From: Paenibacillus_E sp964253085
GTDB lineage: Bacteria > Bacillota > Bacilli > Paenibacillales > NBRC-103111
DNA: 64,000 nucleotides
NCBI RefSeq assembly: GCF_964253085.1
Contig: NZ_CAXUQH020000001.1
Location: 6,076,001-6,140,000, forward strand
Reading direction: 5' to 3'
This document shows, in pieces, positions 18,368 to 27,782 of this stretch (the stretch's first letter is position 1; every line of letters starts with the position of its first letter). A program made the translations under genes and the position numbers. The notes under the pieces are model-generated. The model worked only from the letters and a program-made list of their open reading frames with translations, ran no database searches and was not told the DNA's origin.

Positions 18368-21300
18368 TTATTGTACCTGTCGAGCATCCAAAATCCTACT
18401 GATAATAACCACCGCTTCTGCGCGGGTGCTGAAAGCCTTCGGCTTCAGCGTACCGTCTTCGTAGCCGTTTAGCACACCATTGGCGGTCAAAGCCACAAGC
18501 ATTCCTTGGGCCCAGGCGGAGACGTCGCCGCTGTCCTTATATTCCAATCCACTGTCAGCAGGTGCTAAATGTGCGGCACGTGCAAGGATTACAGCCATTT
18601 GTTCCCGAGTAATGTTGTCATCCGGGCCGAAGTTTCCGACCTCATAGCCATCCACGATCCCCAACGTGGATGCAGTTGCAATCGCTTCCTTCGCCCAATG
18701 GCTGCCGGTATCGGTAAAACCGGAACCTCCAGTTGCCGTTAAGTGGAAAGCTTTAACGATCATAGATACGAACTCGGCTCTCTTTACAGCTGCTTCAGGT
18801 TGGAATGAACCGTCTTGGTAGCCGTCGATCACACCGGCCTTCACTAGAGCTTGGATGCCTGCTTCCGCCCAGTGTCCTTTAATATCAGTTAAGGCCAGAA
18901 CCTTGATAGGTGCGGACTTATCTGCCGCTAATACCGCAAACTTAGTGAAGTGTGTCACACTGCCGGAAACGGTGCCCTTCTCCTGGTTGACCTTAATGTC
19001 GTCCAGTTTGACCCACTTGCCGATTTCTTCATTGTACCAGTACAGTGCCACCTCATGCTCGTTATCCAACAAGCTAGTGTTGAACGGAAGGGTAATAGTG
19101 ACTGATTTCTGGAACGGTCCTGCTACGTCCTTGGTAATCTCGTACACATCTCCGGCCAGCTTCAAATTCGGGTCGGTATTCAGATGCGAGGAATCGCTTA
19201 GCTTTTTGACGACCACGATAATGTCTTTGCCACTTGCTCCTGCCGGCAAATCAATGATCGCCCCATTTTGTTCGACCTTGCCTCCCTTTTGGTCTTCCAC
19301 TTTATTGATCCCGTCCGGTATGGAGGTCGAGGTAGAACCGGTCTGGGACGGTGCAGGCTTTGGCTCAAACGTCAGAACGCCGAATCTCGAGGTATTCTGA
19401 TAGGATTGACCTGCCGGGTCGTTCCAAGTAAAGACGCTGTCCCGGCTTCCACGGTCCTGAGCATTGTTGACTTGGAAGTCAAATCCGATCATGGTTCCGG
19501 TTTTAGGAACTATCGTATCCAGCGCGATAGCCGCTTCTACAACATACCCTCCGTCAATTAATTTGGTGGCTGATGTATAGTTATTTTGTTTTGCATGGCC
19601 ACCGACAGTCTTTACGTTCTTGAAGTTGATCCGGTATTGGCCGTCGTCATCTTGGTAGTTCTGCGTTTTTCCATTGTTCTGGTCAACGAAAATTTCCACC
19701 GAATCCTGCTCCCATGTATTGACGTTGGCATCGTTCAATACACTATCCTTCACAACGGCATAGACATAAAGGTTATTCTCATCCCATATCGAACGGAATT
19801 GAGCTTTGGCGACTGCGTTGTTTTGTTGCTCTACCCTTACATCGGTCGTATAAACCGGAGCGTTTGCCCATATACTGTCCATTTCACCGTCGATAGTGGG
19901 GGTTCCGTAAAGAACACTTGCCGCTTTGGTGGCATCGATATAAGTCAAGACCCCGTAACCAAGGCTGTCATTGTCCTGAACGTTCCGAGGATCGCTCCAG
20001 GAAACGATGACACCATTGCTGCCATGCTCCGTACCGTCATTAATCCCCATGTCGGTCACTCTTACGTCAAACTTCACTTGCTTGCCTAAGGTACCTGCCA
20101 ACGGGATCGATGCTTGCAGCACATAACCGTCGCTACCTTCCGTAATTTGAGCATCATTTCGTGCAAAAGTATATTTCTTGATTCCATTGTCATCCACGAA
20201 GAGATCGATTTTATCCGTTGCGGTTTTGGTAATGTCTTTGACCGCTACGTGGGCATAGAGATTATGTTCGTCCCACAAGGTTTTCACTTGAGCTTGCAGC
20301 GTACCTGACTGTGGGGTCTTGATTGTCGGAATCGTATTCCAAACCGAATCCGAAGCATTTGCAGGTGTGCCTTGAGCCGTAATTGCTGTTTGTGGAGTTA
20401 TGGGAAGATGGGTAGGTGTCAGTGTCTCTACTGCCTCAATCATTCCCCAATAAGCATATTTGGCTTGAAACTGAACGTCGAACGGAAGAGGAGCATCTTT
20501 ACGGATTAAATTATTGATGTTATCTAGCCAAGTATGGTCGTCTGCAATCCCCCATATCGTAACATTGCTGATCCATCCGTCAGAATGATAAGCCGGAGTG
20601 TTATGGGCAGCATTTTTACCCTCATTATCTAGCCGAACTAGCTCTTGGAACAATTGCTTGTAACGGTAGCCTTGTTTCACAAGCATGGAATCATCATAGC
20701 TGGTGGAATTGTCCGTATAAACTGAAACGTCAAGCTCCGTTATCTGATTGTCGAATCCGGCTTCTCCAAATTTCCGGATGGATTCGGAGATTTGATCCAT
20801 AGAGGGACCGCCAAGACTGATGTGCGTTTGATGGCCCACACCGTCAATTGGGACTCCCTCGTCTCTCAGTTGCGTTACCAAATCAAACAAGAAATCGCGT
20901 TTGACCGGATCCTGCGTCCCATAATCGTTGATATACAGCTTTGTGTTCGGGAACTCTTGCCGAGCAACATTAAAGGCTGTACGAATGAAGTCCAGGCCGG
21001 TCAGATTATACCAATCGCTCTTCCGCATACCGTCCGATTGTCCCGGATCGATGACTTCGTTTACAACGTCAATGGCATTGATCGGTACTTCCATGTCAGT
21101 GAAGTGACGCGCTACCGTTTGAATATAAGTCGTGAGACGGTTCAGCACCAGCTGTTTATTCTCCGGTGTTGCTGCAAGCGGCTGGCCCTGGGCATCCTTA
21201 AACATCCATTCCGCAGCTTGTGAATGCCAAGCAAGCGTATGCAGCCGGAAATTCATATTGTGATCCTTGGCATACTGTGCAATTTTGTCTGCTTCCGTCC

Positions 21301-22531
21301 AGTTCCATTGCCCTTCTGTCGGTTCTAGAGAGCCCGGCTTTGTGGCGTTCTCGGCGACGATGGAACTGTAGTGATAATCCAGAAGTGTGTGCACATCGGA
21401 AGTAAGTTGGTCGCCAGCCACCGCAGCACCGATCTTGAAGTTATCCGCATAGACGTCCTTCAAATGATCAATATCCGTTTGAATCGGAAGTGGTCCGGCT
21501 ACTTGACCCACATTGGACAAATCGAAATCGTCCATATAGAAAGATCTTGCATCACTATACTGGTCGGCTACTTCCACGTATGCATTCAAAACAGTCGGAG
21601 TGCTTGTTAATGTGAACGTGCCGGTCAACTGCACCCATTGATCAGATGTCACCGTCACGTTAGAAGAAACATTGGCATAAGAACTGTCACCGCTTTGTAC
21701 AGAAAGTCGCAATACTGTGGGAGACTGCCCTGAAACCATTTTTACCCATGCGGACAAATTGTATTTGTTGCCCGCAGACATCTCCCCCAGGACGTTAAGC
21801 AATGGTCCGTCATATTGCTCTGTTACCATGGTCAGCAAACTCGTGGAGCCGCCGATGGTGTGATTGTCAACCGACGATACGCCGGTATTGCCGGATCCGT
21901 TCCTACGTACCCATTCCCCCTGCCCGTCTTCAAAAGTAGATTGGATTCCCTGGATCGCCGGTTGATCAATCGACGTGACGTCCGTTAGTGACACTTCATC
22001 GATATAGAGATCCTCCGTTGTGGTGGAATTAGTCGACTCAACCCATATTTTGAACCCCGTGGTATCGCTCGGGAGCTGGTATCCCTTCAATTCAAAGGAG
22101 GTCCATTCTGTGGAATTAACCGATTTATCCACTACCAGCCAAGGATATTGGTTAGTCAGCGAAGCGGCGGCGACATTAGAAGCGATATGAAAGGTGTCGG
22201 TTCCTGCTCCGAGTTTAAGCTTCAGCGATAAATCGTACGTATGGCCGGGTTTCGTTAACGAAGTCAAATCCAAGAACGGGCTGCTGTTACTTGCAGCACG
22301 GTTCGTCATCGCCAAGGACTTGGATCCTTCGGAATAGGTTGTCGATGATATGGCAACGCTTCCGTCCCCCATCCAAGGCACCTTTACCCAGCCACCTGTT
22401 TGGCCATCTTCAAAGCTTTGGGACAAAACCACCGATCCGCTGGCTGCTGCCTCCAAAGGCGCTAGCAGTTGGGGGATGATCATCCCAAAAAGCAGCACGA
22501 TTGCCATCCATACATTAATTTTCTTCCTCAC
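18368..22531 (-). CDS. xynA1: Cell-surface multimodular endo-1,4-beta-xylanase (GH10)
   Basis: About 1387 residues, exported and anchored. Order: signal peptide (cleavage near PLEAAASG), two CBM22/CBM4_9-like modules (about 35-185 and 195-345), a GH10 barrel (about 355-690) with acid/base Glu492 (DVVNEVID) and nucleophile Glu599 (ITELDVS), two CBM9-like modules (about 700-870 and 880-1065), a linker/ZU5-like region, and three SLH domains (DIKGHWAEAGI, DTGSHWAKEAI and a degenerate third). It cuts xylan at the cell surface and stays bound to secondary wall polymer. The ATG at 22537 abuts AGGAGG with no spacer, so the GTG at 22531 (6-nt spacing) is preferred. The layout resembles S-layer-anchored xylanases described in Paenibacillus. 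A perfect cre box lies just upstream. Confidence 0.95.
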   Translation of the reverse strand: MRKKINVWMAIVLLFGMIIPQLLAPLEAAASGSVVLSQSFEDGQTGGWVKVPWMGDGSVAISSTTYSEGSKSLAMTNRAASNSSPFLDLTSLTKPGHTYDLSLKLKLGAGTDTFHIASNVAAASLTNQYPWLVVDKSVNSTEWTSFELKGYQLPSDTTGFKIWVESTNSTTTEDLYIDEVSLTDVTSIDQPAIQGIQSTFEDGQGEWVRRNGSGNTGVSSVDNHTIGGSTSLLTMVTEQYDGPLLNVLGEMSAGNKYNLSAWVKMVSGQSPTVLRLSVQSGDSSYANVSSNVTVTSDQWVQLTGTFTLTSTPTVLNAYVEVADQYSDARSFYMDDFDLSNVGQVAGPLPIQTDIDHLKDVYADNFKIGAAVAGDQLTSDVHTLLDYHYSSIVAENATKPGSLEPTEGQWNWTEADKIAQYAKDHNMNFRLHTLAWHSQAAEWMFKDAQGQPLAATPENKQLVLNRLTTYIQTVARHFTDMEVPINAIDVVNEVIDPGQSDGMRKSDWYNLTGLDFIRTAFNVARQEFPNTKLYINDYGTQDPVKRDFLFDLVTQLRDEGVPIDGVGHQTHISLGGPSMDQISESIRKFGEAGFDNQITELDVSVYTDNSTSYDDSMLVKQGYRYKQLFQELVRLDNEGKNAAHNTPAYHSDGWISNVTIWGIADDHTWLDNINNLIRKDAPLPFDVQFQAKYAYWGMIEAVETLTPTHLPITPQTAITAQGTPANASDSVWNTIPTIKTPQSGTLQAQVKTLWDEHNLYAHVAVKDITKTATDKIDLFVDDNGIKKYTFARNDAQITEGSDGYVLQASIPLAGTLGKQVKFDVRVTDMGINDGTEHGSNGVIVSWSDPRNVQDNDSLGYGVLTYIDATKAASVLYGTPTIDGEMDSIWANAPVYTTDVRVEQQNNAVAKAQFRSIWDENNLYVYAVVKDSVLNDANVNTWEQDSVEIFVDQNNGKTQNYQDDDGQYRINFKNVKTVGGHAKQNNYTSATKLIDGGYVVEAAIALDTIVPKTGTMIGFDFQVNNAQDRGSRDSVFTWNDPAGQSYQNTSRFGVLTFEPKPAPSQTGSTSTSIPDGINKVEDQKGGKVEQNGAIIDLPAGASGKDIIVVVKKLSDSSHLNTDPNLKLAGDVYEITKDVAGPFQKSVTITLPFNTSLLDNEHEVALYWYNEEIGKWVKLDDIKVNQEKGTVSGSVTHFTKFAVLAADKSAPIKVLALTDIKGHWAEAGIQALVKAGVIDGYQDGSFQPEAAVKRAEFVSMIVKAFHLTATGGSGFTDTGSHWAKEAIATASTLGIVDGYEVGNFGPDDNITREQMAVILARAAHLAPADSGLEYKDSGDVSAWAQGMLVALTANGVLNGYEDGTLKPKAFSTRAEAVVIISRILDARQVQ

Positions 22532-22549
22532 AAGCATCCTCCTCTTTAT

Positions 22550-22563
22550 TGAAATCGCTTACA
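22550..22563. promoter_or_regulatory. CcpA catabolite-response element (cre)
   Basis: TGAAATCGCTTACA (minus: TGTAAGCGATTTCA) matches TGWAANCGNTNWCA at every position on both strands. It lies 19 nt upstream of the GTG start, so CcpA bound here would block xylanase transcription when a preferred sugar is present. Confidence 0.8.
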
Positions 22564-22712
22564 ATTTTATTTCAATTTCATTTTACAACTTAGGTAATTG
22601 GCTTCACATAATCAAAATAAAGAATAACCCCCCCTCAATTATGCCCGAATACACGCCTGAATGCTTTTTTGGTCTGAAATTCCCGTCTAATATTTCCAGT
22701 CATACTCATAGC

Positions 22713-22750
22713 AAAAAGACGTGTATCTCTTACTAAAGAAATACACGTCC
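22713..22750 (-). terminator. Rho-independent terminator after the response regulator
   Basis: Minus-strand stem GGACGTGTAT / ATACACGTC (9 bp or more) followed by TTTTTG. It separates the regulator unit (22794-27658) from the xylanase promoter. The stretch 22564-22712 has no gene and holds only A/T-rich promoter-like sequence. Confidence 0.85.
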
Positions 22751-22793
22751 TTCGTAGAAGCGGCCCATACTATAGGATTCACTCCCTATTCTA

Positions 22794-24299
22794 TTAGGCT
22801 TTGCTTAATTGCCTATACACGGCGGGTTTATCGGACACACGTTTTTCAAACTCTTTAAGGAAATGATGATAATGAGTGTATCCGATCTGCTCCGCGATCA
22901 CGCGAATCGTTTCATCCGATTCACACAGCATTCGCTTCGCCTCATGAATACGCAGGTCATGAATATACTCAGTCATTCCTACGCCACACCTCTTCATGAA
23001 CGCTTGCCCTAAGTAAACCGGGTTCATGAAGAACCGTTCTCCGATATCTTTAATCGTTAGCGTTTCCCGATAATGTTCTTGGATATAACGCTCAATAACC
23101 CGAAGAGGATGGCCCGAGAATTTGTCTTTATGCTGCTTCAACTGGCTCAAATACTGCTGTATATATACCTGGAGGGAGTCCTCCACTTCTTTTAAGGAAC
23201 GATGCTCCCTTCTCAAAAAATCACGAGCACGAGGCAGTGCCTCTGAATCGATGCCCATTTCCCGCATGACGGCAGCGCTCTTCAGAACAATGCGGATGAC
23301 CAACAAATGGACGACTTCCCGAGCAGTTTTGTTAGCTGACAGCATCACAAACATTTGTTTAATCAGCTCCTCGACCCGTTTCTCCTGAATCGCCTCGATC
23401 GCACTGTGAATGTCGTCTACGATAGAAACCGCATTGAGATCATAGCTAATTTGCCTGTGATGAATCGTTTCGTATTCGAGTGGACCGCCTGATACATGAA
23501 AGAAATGATGCACGGATGTCTCTAGAGCACCTGCATACGAATCGGCAATATGAAGGAGGGAATCCACCCGTGGTCCTATCGAAAGACAGCATTCGATACC
23601 CCGCTGACGAAGATCTTCATATACTTGTTGAGCCCACTCCTTGATTTCAGGGACAGAAGGCATGACGAGCCCCTCCTGATTCCCAAACAAATCGATAGGA
23701 TGAGCTTTTTGCGAAAGGAAGTAACGCGCATCCAGTTCCTGTTCTAGGCTACCAAGCCATTCGAAATGGATATACCTCCAGCCCTCATCTCCTACTACCA
23801 AAGGATCCAGTATCTCACCTACGTTCTCATCCGTTGCCGAAATTTCTCCCCGAAGTATCTGAGCAAGCAAAGTCGGTACAAGACGATTAGCAACAAGGTC
23901 ATTTCGTACCTTTTGCTGTTCTCGGTGCTGCAGCTCCTGAATAACAAGTTGAATGATAGCATCCCATTCCCTATCTAAAGCCGGTTTAAGCAGATAATGC
24001 TTAACACCGTACCTCAGGGCAGATCGAGCGTATTCGAAATCGTTGTACCCGCTTAAAATAATGAATACCGGATCAGCGCCTGCCTTTTGCACCCTTTCAA
24101 TCAATTCTAATCCGTCAATCACAGGCATCCGAATATCTGTTACCACGAGATCGGGCTTGCAGGCTTCAATACAAGCCAATGCTTCTTCGCCATTCTCGCA
24201 CATTCCCACAACTTCAAAGCCAAGCTCTTCCCACTCCATCATGAGACTTATTCCTTCCAAGGCGAAAGGCTCGTCATCAGCAAAAATAACCTTATACAT
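22794..24299 (-). CDS. AraC-type response regulator, YesN family (second of two)
   Basis: 501 residues: receiver with ADDE and Asp55 (VVTDIRMPVIDG), a variable middle, and a C-terminal AraC HTH pair (IKDIGERFFMNPVYLGQAFMK and IRVIAEQIGYTHYHHFLKEF). The ATG at 24299 has AGGAGGAGG 9 nt upstream and overlaps the kinase stop by 8 nt, so it is co-translated with the kinase. A second YesN regulator lies on the other side of the same kinase. Its targets are probably the xylanase just downstream and/or the importer at 27783-31430. Confidence 0.92.
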   Translation of the reverse strand: MYKVIFADDEPFALEGISLMMEWEELGFEVVGMCENGEEALACIEACKPDLVVTDIRMPVIDGLELIERVQKAGADPVFIILSGYNDFEYARSALRYGVKHYLLKPALDREWDAIIQLVIQELQHREQQKVRNDLVANRLVPTLLAQILRGEISATDENVGEILDPLVVGDEGWRYIHFEWLGSLEQELDARYFLSQKAHPIDLFGNQEGLVMPSVPEIKEWAQQVYEDLRQRGIECCLSIGPRVDSLLHIADSYAGALETSVHHFFHVSGGPLEYETIHHRQISYDLNAVSIVDDIHSAIEAIQEKRVEELIKQMFVMLSANKTAREVVHLLVIRIVLKSAAVMREMGIDSEALPRARDFLRREHRSLKEVEDSLQVYIQQYLSQLKQHKDKFSGHPLRVIERYIQEHYRETLTIKDIGERFFMNPVYLGQAFMKRCGVGMTEYIHDLRIHEAKRMLCESDETIRVIAEQIGYTHYHHFLKEFEKRVSDKPAVYRQLSKA

Positions 24300-26115
24300 G
24301 TTCACGGGCCTCCTCCTGGTTCTTGATTAAACTCAGAGGGATTTGTATTGTAACACTTGTCTTCTCGAAGGGGATGCTTTCAATATGGAATAGAGAACGT
24401 TCTGCGTAAAACAGATTTAAGCGGCGGTACACATTGCGAAGTCCGATGTTCTTGCCGTTGTCTTCTCCCTTAAATAGACTCTGAACAATCTCATCCAGCT
24501 TCGCACTGTTCATACCGATGCCGTTATCTTCGACCTTCATGAGCAAGTTCATTCCTGCTCTCTCTACAGATATTCGAATCCTGCGATTCCCTTTAACCGA
24601 TTGAAGACCATGCTTGCAAGAGTTCTCTACGAGCGATTGAATACTCATCTTTGGGATCCGATACGCGAGAACAGATTCGTCAACGGATAATTCATAGTGA
24701 AACCGATCTTGGAATCGGAATTTCTCGATCTGAAGATACATTTCGGTAAAGCTTAACTCTTCTTCTACGGTTACCAAGTCCTCCTTCCAGCTTAGCAGCC
24801 TTCTCAGAATTTGGGACAAGTTTTGTATGATTTCCGTCACATGCTCATAGCGATATTTCTTACAGACGACGAGAATCGCGTTTAACGTATTGAACAGGAA
24901 ATGAGGATCTACCTGACTCTGCAAATAATTCAGCTCTGCCTGCACGCGTTCGAGCTCCAAATCTTTTTTTTGAATTTCGAGCTTGTACACGTCATTGATT
25001 AAATTGCGTATTTTCCCTGTCATCAGATTAAAACTGCGAAGAAGATTACCGATCTCATCTTTCCCTTCATACATCGTGATGGGTTCAAACCTCTCGTTTT
25101 TCACCAATTGCATATGTTTGGAGAGCTTTCTTACCCGGAAATTAAAGGAATGCATAATGATATAAATCAATATCGTCGGAATAATCGTAGAGATGAGTGT
25201 CAGCCATATAAAAAAGTGGATAACCCCTTTCCTCTCCTCCGCGATTCGACTTCCCTCCGGAATCCCGACCAGCCGCCAGTTAACTACGTAACTGGCGGTA
25301 CTGAGAGGACTGACGAAGCTATTTCCAGGTAAGCCTGCCAACTGATTTTTGTCAGATACCGGCAGGATCTGCAACAGAGGGTCAACACCTTTAAACGTAC
25401 CTGCTGATTCTAGAACAAGCTGATTTTCCTCATCCACAAGCTTGATTTGTAAGTAATTGTGTTCTTTATCAAACAGCTCCAGCAGCTTATCCATCCGAAT
25501 ATCGATGCGCAGATATTTGGAGAATTGCATGAGGTCAGGGAAGTTGTCCAGCTTCCGAATGATGCTGAAGTATACCATTTTCTCTCCTGGATTCATAGGA
25601 TTCGTATCCAAATAAGCGGTCACTGTCACCTTATCTTTCTGTTTGTTCATCTTCTGGTACCATTCACTCTTCAGATCATTAGGCTTAAGCATAAAGTAAC
25701 TCCCACCATTGGATAGCGTCGGATTAGAGGTATACACGCCAATCCAAGATATGTATGGGTAAATATTCGGATACTGACCTAATTTATCTCGAAGGTAACG
25801 ATCGTATTCTTCGTAATAGGCGACATTATCAGAGTACGTATATTCTAGCATTTCATTAAAGACACGGTCAGCGGATACGGCGTTGCCAATCACGACACTT
25901 TCGTTCACCATTTGCATAATTTCATTTCCGACTCGATCCAGGGAAATTCGCAAGTTGTCCATCTCTCTGCGTTCCGTGTTTTTGCTATCCTGCATGTAAA
26001 ATAAACCGTTTATACACAAAATGGGAAGCAGCACACACATCAAGTAAATGATCAGAAACTTGAATTTCAGCGGAATATCATTAACTAAACTTAACAGATT
26101 CCATCTCCGACTCAT
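24292..26115 (-). CDS. Sensor histidine kinase, YesM family
   Basis: 607 residues: TM1 (about 21-41), an extracellular Cache-like sensor (to about 290), TM2 (about 298-322), HAMP, His_kinase with SQVDPHFLFNTLN (His405), and an HATPase domain (DNGIGM, GLRNVYRR). AAGGAG lies 7 nt before the ATG. It sits between two YesN-type response regulators on one strand, 25 nt after the first and overlapping the second. It likely senses xylan-derived oligosaccharides directly or through the binding protein at 29754. Confidence 0.93.
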   Translation of the reverse strand: MSRRWNLLSLVNDIPLKFKFLIIYLMCVLLPILCINGLFYMQDSKNTERREMDNLRISLDRVGNEIMQMVNESVVIGNAVSADRVFNEMLEYTYSDNVAYYEEYDRYLRDKLGQYPNIYPYISWIGVYTSNPTLSNGGSYFMLKPNDLKSEWYQKMNKQKDKVTVTAYLDTNPMNPGEKMVYFSIIRKLDNFPDLMQFSKYLRIDIRMDKLLELFDKEHNYLQIKLVDEENQLVLESAGTFKGVDPLLQILPVSDKNQLAGLPGNSFVSPLSTASYVVNWRLVGIPEGSRIAEERKGVIHFFIWLTLISTIIPTILIYIIMHSFNFRVRKLSKHMQLVKNERFEPITMYEGKDEIGNLLRSFNLMTGKIRNLINDVYKLEIQKKDLELERVQAELNYLQSQVDPHFLFNTLNAILVVCKKYRYEHVTEIIQNLSQILRRLLSWKEDLVTVEEELSFTEMYLQIEKFRFQDRFHYELSVDESVLAYRIPKMSIQSLVENSCKHGLQSVKGNRRIRISVERAGMNLLMKVEDNGIGMNSAKLDEIVQSLFKGEDNGKNIGLRNVYRRLNLFYAERSLFHIESIPFEKTSVTIQIPLSLIKNQEEAREHV

Positions 26116-26140
26116 ATGCGATCTCCTTGTCAGTTGTAGG

Positions 26141-27658
26141 TCAGCCTTTTTTGTAAGCAGATGGTAACAGGCCGGTAAGTGCCTTGAACTTGGTTACGAA
26201 CTGTTCCGAATCCGAGTAGCCGACACGATCGGCGACATCGGATATTTTCAGTTCTTCACGACGAAGTAACTTTTTGGCCTCTTCAATTCGTACGACATGT
26301 AAATATTCATTAAAGGTGAGGCCAACTTGTTTCTTAAACCTCTGGCCAAAGTAGGCCGGATTCAGCCGAAAATGCTCTGCGACATGCTGGAGTTGCAGCT
26401 TCTCGCTGTAATGCGATTTAACGTAGTCTTCCGCAGCAGATATGACGGCATCTTGCCCTATGCCTTTCTTCTGGCCAATCCACTCTGCAGCTTGCAGGAA
26501 TTCCCGCATGACCTTGCGTTCCAAGAGGCCAAGATCTGTAGGCGCGTATGAAGCACACCAATTCGGCGCCAACACATCTTCACCTCCGGCTTGGGTAACA
26601 ATCTTAACAATTTCAAGCTTAATGTTGCCTAAATAAGCGCTCAGCCAAGATCCAGAGACGGACTGCCTCGAAAGAGCAATGAATAGGTGGTGCACGTGAT
26701 CTCGCACCATTTCTGGACGCCCACTCCCGACGGCAGCTAGGATGGATTCCGTCACTCCAACAAAGGCAGGCAGCGTCTCCGCTGACCGTTCTCCTTGATA
26801 GATGTAAATCCCCTCAGTTCCAGAAGGGAACTTGCACATTTCGGCCAAAAGTCCCTCACGGAATGCTTCTTTTAACGCATGCGGTCCCTTGTGTACGCCG
26901 CTTACCGAAAACGAGAGCGCACTGCCCCAGTTATTTCGGACACTGACAATTAACTCTGTAATTATTGCTGGAGAAAGATCGCACTCCTCGGTTCCCGAGA
27001 CCAGCAAGAATCCATGTCGTTCTTTGCCCACGCCAAATGGAAGCATAGTCACTTGAGGAAGTTTGATCCTATCCACAATAACCTGTATCAGGTCCGATTG
27101 GACATGAGCCTGAACGTCAGGTTCAAGTAAGATGCAGCGGAAGCTGGAACATTCATGAAGATCCAACAAGGCGTTCGCCTGCTCAATCCATTTCTGCCTG
27201 GTTTCTCCCTGCAATAACCTTGAAATCGTTTCCAATCGTAAGCAATCCAAGGCAGCACTTTCGTACTGGCTGTGAGCTTCACGCTCCTGAATCGTATTTG
27301 CGACCGCTTCCACCGCAGCTACAAGCTCCGCTTCAATCAAAGGCTTCATCATATAATTAGCCACACCATGTCGCATAGCTCTTTTGGCATATTCGAAATC
27401 TGCGTATCCACTCAAAATAATAAATTTCACCCCAGGGTGTAGGTAGGAAGCTTGTTCAATCAATTCCAATCCATCAATGACTGGCATTCGAACATCCGTC
27501 AGCACCAAATGAGGCAGGGTCGACGCCATCATGGCTAACGCATCTTCACCATCCAACGCTTCCCCGCACACTTCAAAGCCTAGCTTATTCCAATCAATCA
27601 TTGACCGCAGTCCCTCTAGCATGTAGGGCTCGTCATCAACAAACATGACCTTTAACAT
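26141..27658 (-). CDS. AraC-type response regulator, YesN family (first of two)
   Basis: 505 residues: receiver with VDDEP and Asp55 (VLTDVRMPVIDG), and a C-terminal AraC HTH pair (LQHVAEHFRLNPAYFGQRFKK and ISDVADRVGYSDSEQFVTKF). It is first in a three-gene unit regulator-kinase-regulator. It resembles the regulator at 22794 in layout and N-terminus but diverges in the middle, so the two may have arisen by duplication and bind different sites. It lies downstream of the importer operon, separated by a terminator. Confidence 0.92.
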   Translation of the reverse strand: MLKVMFVDDEPYMLEGLRSMIDWNKLGFEVCGEALDGEDALAMMASTLPHLVLTDVRMPVIDGLELIEQASYLHPGVKFIILSGYADFEYAKRAMRHGVANYMMKPLIEAELVAAVEAVANTIQEREAHSQYESAALDCLRLETISRLLQGETRQKWIEQANALLDLHECSSFRCILLEPDVQAHVQSDLIQVIVDRIKLPQVTMLPFGVGKERHGFLLVSGTEECDLSPAIITELIVSVRNNWGSALSFSVSGVHKGPHALKEAFREGLLAEMCKFPSGTEGIYIYQGERSAETLPAFVGVTESILAAVGSGRPEMVRDHVHHLFIALSRQSVSGSWLSAYLGNIKLEIVKIVTQAGGEDVLAPNWCASYAPTDLGLLERKVMREFLQAAEWIGQKKGIGQDAVISAAEDYVKSHYSEKLQLQHVAEHFRLNPAYFGQRFKKQVGLTFNEYLHVVRIEEAKKLLRREELKISDVADRVGYSDSEQFVTKFKALTGLLPSAYKKG

Positions 27659-27722
27659 GGGAAACCACCCTTCAGGGAGTAGATATGGCTATTATACAGG
27701 AAAGGATTGATTTGAATAAAGC

Positions 27723-27752
27723 AAAAACCGTCCCAGCTCCGAGCTGAAACGG
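27723..27752 (-). terminator. Rho-independent terminator after the xylan-module importer operon
   Basis: Minus-strand stem CCGTTTCAGCTC / GAGCTGGGACGG (12 bp with two G-U pairs) followed by TTTTTG. It ends the binding protein/permease operon before the response regulator. Confidence 0.85.
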
Positions 27753-27782
27753 GAAATGAATATCATCATGGTTAATTTCTTC

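Noticed and set aside
19586..20089. 167-codon open frame opposite the xylanase
   Set aside because: Antisense shadow of the CBM9-like coding region, no ribosome site.
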